A stretch of DNA of 17,509 nt from Methanobacteriaceae archaeon (GTDB lineage: Archaea > Methanobacteriota > Methanobacteria > Methanobacteriales > Methanobacteriaceae). This document shows, one piece after another, positions 13,826 through 17,509 of the stretch. The notes beneath the pieces were generated by a model. It did not search any database. It saw only the letters and a list, made by a program, of their open reading frames with translations, and was not told where the DNA came from. The position numbers were made by a program, and so were the translations under genes. The stretch covers positions 7,300-24,808 of the forward strand of contig WOYJ01000111.1 in the NCBI GenBank assembly GCA_011620845.1, in the 5' to 3' direction. The first letter of the stretch is position 1. Every line of letters starts with the position of its first letter.

Positions 13826-14834
13826 TTTAATAACCGAACCTCGCCAAAAAACCTCCGAAGTAGAGACTGGCCAAAAAGATTATGAAATGAAAACCAACCA
13901 AGATACTACGGTAGAAACAGATAACTTTCAAAGGCCAATTCTATCCCTACGAATATCCATAACCAACCGCTGCAATATCCAATGTTTTTACTGCCACCAC
14001 GATGGCGTGATACCCCAAGAATATGAGATGACACCATCTGAAATAGAAAGAATCACCAAAGTAGCTAAAAATTTAGGTATAAAGAAGATAAGGCTATCAG
14101 GCGGTGAACCACTCATAAGAAAAGACATAATAGACATTATAAGCAAAATATCCGCTTTAGGCTTTAAAGACGTATCCTTAACCACCAACGGGACTTTACT
14201 GGAAGACTACTCCCAAAAATTGAAGAACGCAGGTATAAACCGGGTAAATGTAAGTTTCGACACCCTTGACCCCAAAACATACCGATTTATAACCAAAAGC
14301 AACTACTTAGAGAAGGTTAAAATGGGAATAAAAAAGGCTGTGGAAGTAGGTCTCTACCCAGTGAAAGTAAACATGGTGATCATGCGGGGATTAAACCATG
14401 ATGAAGTCTGGGACATGTTCCAATTCTGCAAAGAAAATGGAGCCATTCTACAGATTATAGAACTACTAAAAACCGAAAACTGCCCGGATACCGATTACTT
14501 CGACGACTACCACTACGATATAGGGATTATAGAAGACAAGCTACGTGAAGAAGCAACCGATATAAAAACCCGACCCTTCATGCAGGACCGGAAGAAATAC
14601 TTCCTGGACAACGGAGAAATTGAGGTAGTCCGGCCCATGGACAACACCGAATTCTGCAAAAACTGCACCCGCCTCAGAATAACACCAGATGGCAGACTTA
14701 AACCCTGTTTACTCAGGAATGATAATTTAGTAGATTTAATAGAACCCATCCGGGAAGGATACTCGGATAAAGAACTAGAAGAAGTGTTTTTAGAGGCTAT
14801 TGCTAATCGGGAGCCCTACTATAGCGAGTACTAA
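13812..14834 (+). CDS. moaA: GTP 3',8-cyclase MoaA (radical SAM)
   Basis: Radical SAM enzyme for the first step of molybdopterin synthesis, rearranging GTP to 3',8-cyclo-GTP. The 340 residues contain the S-adenosylmethionine cluster motif CNIQCFYC (C54, C58, C61), the GGEP motif (97-100) and the C-terminal substrate-binding cluster cysteines C282, C285 and C299 in CKNCTRLRITPDGRLKPC. The first 40 residues are polar and look disordered. The family core begins only at RPILSLRISITNRC, so this is an N-terminal extension of about 30 residues. GTTGATC four bases before ATG 13812 supports the long form; ATG 13887 is the alternative. The last residues are EPYYSEY rather than the GG end of bacterial MoaA. 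Confidence 0.93.
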   Translation: MNQNNLITEPRQKTSEVETGQKDYEMKTNQDTTVETDNFQRPILSLRISITNRCNIQCFYCHHDGVIPQEYEMTPSEIERITKVAKNLGIKKIRLSGGEPLIRKDIIDIISKISALGFKDVSLTTNGTLLEDYSQKLKNAGINRVNVSFDTLDPKTYRFITKSNYLEKVKMGIKKAVEVGLYPVKVNMVIMRGLNHDEVWDMFQFCKENGAILQIIELLKTENCPDTDYFDDYHYDIGIIEDKLREEATDIKTRPFMQDRKKYFLDNGEIEVVRPMDNTEFCKNCTRLRITPDGRLKPCLLRNDNLVDLIEPIREGYSDKELEEVFLEAIANREPYYSEY

Positions 14835-14845
14835 ATAATCAAATA

Positions 14846-15100
14846 TCATCCGCCATCAACTAGTTTCTCCACCCTAACCGCGCAGTACTTGAATTCCGGA
14901 GTCTTAGTAACTGGATCACAGGCAGAATTAGTTATAAGATTTGTTTTCGTCCTTGGTGAGTGGAACGCCATGAAAACCAGGCCTTCCGGTGACCTTTCAG
15001 TTATCTTAACCGGTGCTTCAATTTTTCCCCGGCGAGATCTCACACATACCATCTCACCTTCTTCCAGACCCAGTTTTTCCGCGTCTTTCGGGTTTTGTGA
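14846..15100 (-). pseudogene. fdhA: 3' fragment of formate dehydrogenase alpha subunit gene
   Basis: 84 sense codons plus a stop encode the very C-terminus of a molybdopterin formate dehydrogenase. NPKDAEKLGLEEGEMVCVRS is followed by RRGKIEAPVKITERSPEGLVFMAFH, LITNSACDPVTKTPEFKYCAVRVEKL and a short tail. This is the second half of the pterin-dinucleotide-binding domain. Upstream, an in-frame TAA at 15101-15103 comes right where the homology ends, and no ribosome binding site with a spaced start codon is present. The catalytic domains (about 600 residues) are absent, so it cannot be an enzyme. Its stop codon lies 12 bases from that of moaA on the other strand. It looks like the remnant of a deletion or recombination at a former fdhA locus. 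Confidence 0.85.
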
Positions 15101-15138
15101 TTAATAAATTTCAAATAATAAATTCAGAAACTCTTATC

Positions 15139-15152
15139 ACAAAGTTTTATTA
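15139..15152 (+). promoter_or_regulatory. Possible promoter of the HTH/CBS gene
   Basis: AAAGTTTTATTAAG resembles a BRE/TATA element. It would start transcription around 15172-15177, which leaves a leader of about 70 bases before the TTG start at 15245. The match is modest. Confidence 0.35.
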
Positions 15153-15244
15153 AGTAAAGTGAAGAACTTTTAGTAAAGATCATGAACATATTACCTTCGA
15201 TCATAACATATACCTTCAACAAAAAAACCTTAGAAGGTGTTTTA

Positions 15245-16135
15245 TTGCTAACAACTGTCCAAAAAGAAATATTAAGAGCTTTAATTGATTTATATACTAA
15301 ATCAAATTACATGCCCATCAAAGGAGAAACTATTGCCGAGTCTATAAACCGTAACCCGGGAACGATTCGGAATCAAATGCAATCCTTAAAGAGCATGGGA
15401 AGTGTAGAAGGGGTTCCAGGTCCTAGAGGTGGGTATAAACCAACAATAGATGCATATGATGCTTTAAATCTCAATATTGCTGAGGCAGATGAAACAGTGC
15501 CCCTATTTAAAAGAGATAAATTGGTAGAAAATATCACCGTGACCAAAATAGAATTCAGCAGCCTCCCCCGACCTGGAGAATGTAAAGCCGCCGTTAAAAC
15601 AATAGGTAATACTAAACAACTTGACATCGGGGATAAAATAAGAATTGGTCCCAGTCATGTAAATAAGCTGGTAATAAATGGTACTGTTGTTGGAAGGGAT
15701 GATACAGAGGGTGTTTTGCTCCTGGATGTTCGGGATATACAGAGCATACCTGCTAAGACTGTGATGGAAGTTGCCACCCAGGATATCATAACATTAAATC
15801 CCAATATGAATATAACCGAAGCAGCATGGATTTTATCCAATAATAGAATAGAAGGCGCCCCTGTGGTTGAAAATGATACTGTTATTGGGATCCTAACGCT
15901 AGTTGATATCACCAAAACTATTGCCAATCAAGAAAAGGATCTTAAAATAACCGACCTCATGTCCAAATATATAGTAACCGTTGAACCGGATATGATGATA
16001 GTAGAAGCCATCCAAATTATGAATAAGAACAAAATAGGGCGTCTTATTGTGGTTAATGAACAAAAAAAACCCATCGGAATCCTCACTAAAACCGATATTA
16101 TAAACCAGATAACAGGTTTAAGATATTTGGACTAG
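15245..16135 (+). CDS. Regulator with HrcA-like winged helix and C-terminal CBS pair
   Basis: Predicted DNA-binding, ligand-sensing protein of 296 residues. The first 70 residues resemble the HrcA-type winged helix: LTTVQKEILRALIDLY, NRNPGTIRNQMQSLKSMG and GPRGGYKPTIDAYDAL. A middle beta-rich part (about 75-175) is not recognised. Two CBS domains follow: VMEVATQDIITLNPNMNITEA to ILTLVDITKT, then LMSKYIVTVEP to GILTKTDIINQI. CBS pairs usually bind adenine nucleotides or SAM. TTG 15245 is preferred as start because GAAGGTG at 15233-15239 is placed five bases before it; an in-frame ATG at 15182 without such a site would add 21 residues. It is near moaA but has its own promoter. Its targets are unknown. 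Confidence 0.82.
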   Translation: MLTTVQKEILRALIDLYTKSNYMPIKGETIAESINRNPGTIRNQMQSLKSMGSVEGVPGPRGGYKPTIDAYDALNLNIAEADETVPLFKRDKLVENITVTKIEFSSLPRPGECKAAVKTIGNTKQLDIGDKIRIGPSHVNKLVINGTVVGRDDTEGVLLLDVRDIQSIPAKTVMEVATQDIITLNPNMNITEAAWILSNNRIEGAPVVENDTVIGILTLVDITKTIANQEKDLKITDLMSKYIVTVEPDMMIVEAIQIMNKNKIGRLIVVNEQKKPIGILTKTDIINQITGLRYLD

Positions 16136-16849
16136 TTAAATTTGATTATACTAATTTTTATCATCCCTTTATCCATTCAAAGTTGTCCACTAATTAAATT
16201 CCCCTATTATTAGGCCTCTTATTTTAGTTTCCACCTATTTTGCATTTTCATATACTTAATTCACTTTTTGATTCTAAGCTATCCCAAATTCATGATATAT
16301 GTTATTATTAAACACTCAATATTTATCATCTAAATTGTAAAGGAGTGGTTGGATTTATTATACTTACAATTAACTTAAATAAACAAAAAAAGCGCATATC
16401 AACTTATAACTAAATAAATAGGTGGGAAAACTTAGATTTCAAAACAAATTAATATTTAACGATTAATTTTTTTCATTTTAATGGACCTAAAAGGTCCTAA
16501 CGTTATGAAGTCTTTATATTCGAGGTGATTAAATCCACATAACGGATATAAGTCTTTCTAAATGAGTTTGTTTACAAAAGTTTATAACGTTCTAATCGAA
16601 CTGTTTAATAAATTAAATATATCATGAACATTCATGGAAGATTTGGATTAATTTACTCAAAAACACCGTTTAATCCCGGATTTTTTAAAATATTCTGTGA
16701 ACGATCATGAAAGAAATACGATCACGAATTCAATTCATTGATCATATTAATGAGTGGAAAAATCACCTCACAATCAGATAACCCCTATGAAATCAATTAA
16801 AACTGGATACTGTCAAAAAATATAAGGATAAAATCCTAGGTATGAAACA
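16136..16849. other. Gene-free AT-rich region with several palindromes
   Basis: I find no credible gene here: the open frames are short and lack ribosome binding sites. The left part has T-rich stretches (for example 16151-16170) that may end the HTH/CBS transcript. The right half contains ordered symmetry: GGACCT-AAA-AGGTCC at 16483-16497, CGTTATG and CATAACG as distant arms at 16501-16544, another ATAACG at 16584-16589, CATGAA-CA-TTCATG at 16623-16636, and the direct repeat ACGATCAYGAA at 16701-16711 and 16718-16728. These sit upstream of the second modE gene and may be a control region or an untranslated RNA. Confidence 0.55.
16814..16837 (+). promoter_or_regulatory. Possible promoter and palindrome of the second modE
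   Basis: CAAAAAATATAAGG resembles BRE/TATA and would start transcription only a few bases before the ATG at 16850. It is followed at once by AGGAT-AAA-ATCCT, a perfect short inverted repeat between TATA box and start. That position would suit an autorepressor. The pattern is short and could be chance. Confidence 0.4.
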
Positions 16850-17509
16850 ATGTATGCGCTAGATGGACCTCAATATCGCTTAAAATTAGACGATAAGATA
16901 ATATTACTTAATGATCAAAAATTTGAGCTTTTAAACTATATAGATGAATATGGTTCCATAGCCGAAGCTTCTAAACAAGTACATATTTCCTATAGAAGGG
17001 CTCTAAAATACATTGGCGATTTGGAAAATGATTTTAACAACAGAATTGTTTCAACTAAAATAGGAGGGACAGGAGGAGGCGGAAGTAAGTTAACTGATCA
17101 GGGAAAATTAATATTAAAAGAGTATATAAAAGTTAACAGTATCTTAAAAATGCATGCAGATGTTAATGAAATAGAAGGTACAATTTCTGATATCGATGTT
17201 AAAAATAGAATTGCTAACATCTATTTAAATGACAATAAAGTCATTCTACCCCTTAGAGAAAATTTCGATGTTGGTGACAAAGTTCTAGTTTTAATCCGCC
17301 CTGAAGATATATTTGTCAAGTTAAAAGCCCAGGAATCCAACGTGAAAAATATTTTCAAAGGAAAAATAATCAGCATGACCCTGCAAAACCAGATGGTAAG
17401 GCTAACTGTAAACATAGGTGCCATCAATCTTTTCGTAGAGGTAACCGATTACCTCAAGGAACAGTTGAACTTAAACCTGGGAAAAGCAGTTTACATAGGA
17501 TTTAAAGCA
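16850..17509 (+). CDS. modE: Second ModE-like molybdate/tungstate-responsive regulator (3' end beyond window)
   Basis: 220 codons without a stop, running off the right edge; by comparison with the first ModE about 10 residues are missing. It starts MYALDGPQYRLKLDD, parallel to the paralog's DGPQYRLKFDD. The winged helix has YGSIAEASKQVHISYRRALK and the wing IVSTKIGGTGGGGSKLT, where the usual lysine of GGKGGGG is threonine and one residue of the following loop is absent. The C-terminal sensor module has IRPEDIFVKLKAQESNVKNIFKGKI and LGKAVYIGFKA. AGGT at 16838-16841 may serve as ribosome binding site. A stop codon in frame at 16829-16831 limits the start. Together with the first ModE it brackets the metal island; different DNA or metal specificity is likely but unproven. 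Confidence 0.9.
   Translation, partial: MYALDGPQYRLKLDDKIILLNDQKFELLNYIDEYGSIAEASKQVHISYRRALKYIGDLENDFNNRIVSTKIGGTGGGGSKLTDQGKLILKEYIKVNSILKMHADVNEIEGTISDIDVKNRIANIYLNDNKVILPLRENFDVGDKVLVLIRPEDIFVKLKAQESNVKNIFKGKIISMTLQNQMVRLTVNIGAINLFVEVTDYLKEQLNLNLGKAVYIGFKA

Noticed and set aside
14889..15104. Plus-strand open frame of 71 codons over the fdhA remnant
   Set aside because: It is antisense to recognisable FdhA sequence, has no ribosome binding site and no protein-like conservation that I can see.
16292..16333. Small open frames in the 16136-16849 region, for example ATG at 16292
   Set aside because: They are about 10-15 codons, lack a well-placed ribosome binding site and have random-looking composition.
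16340..16378. AGGAG followed by TTG as a mini-gene
   Set aside because: The site abuts the TTG too closely and the frame ends after nine codons.
16850..17509. Second modE as a truncated pseudogene
   Set aside because: The frame is open to the window edge and matches the paralog to within about ten residues of its end, so the truncation is only the window boundary.

Overview
The window looks like a piece of a hydrogenotrophic methanogen chromosome, most probably of the order Methanobacteriales (Methanobacterium-like). The reasons are a complete tungsten/molybdenum formylmethanofuran dehydrogenase operon (the CO2-fixing first step of methanogenesis) that includes an eight-cluster polyferredoxin, archaeal BRE/TATA promoters, GGAGGTGATC-type ribosome binding sites and AT-rich intergenic DNA. 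I saw no tRNA, rRNA, insertion sequence or CRISPR array.

Layout. (1) 66-5655, plus strand: group-6 oxyanion (molybdate/tungstate) uptake. There is a permease/ATPase pair whose binding protein probably lies just left of the window, then a full second transporter modA-modB-modC, then a ModE-type regulator. (2) 5781-6459, minus strand: two tandem paralogous small acidic proteins of unknown function. (3) 6647-12841, minus strand: a seven-gene operon, transcribed in the order HTH-ferredoxin, fwdF, fwdG, fwdD, fwdB, fwdA, fwdC. (4) 12842-13120: a divergent promoter region with a perfect palindrome at each predicted transcription start. (5) 13121-14834, plus strand: mobB fused to an Fe-S domain, overlapping moaA (both molybdopterin cofactor synthesis). 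(6) 14846-15100, minus strand: a decayed 3' fragment of a formate dehydrogenase alpha gene. (7) 15245-16135, plus strand: an HTH/CBS-pair regulator. (8) 16136-16849: about 700 bases without a gene but rich in short palindromes. (9) 16850 to the window end: a second ModE paralog, cut only by the window edge.

The genes form one functional island. The transporters bring in molybdate or tungstate, MoaA and MobB make the pterin cofactor and attach its nucleotide, the Fwd enzyme uses it to reduce CO2 to formylmethanofuran, and two ModE-like regulators bracket the set. The same C-terminal oxyanion-sensing module occurs four times, in both ATPases and both regulators. The least explained parts are the HTH-ferredoxin fusion that heads the fwd operon, the two small acidic paralogs, and the set of palindromes at transcription starts. 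Functions are inferred from sequence by eye; no database search was run.
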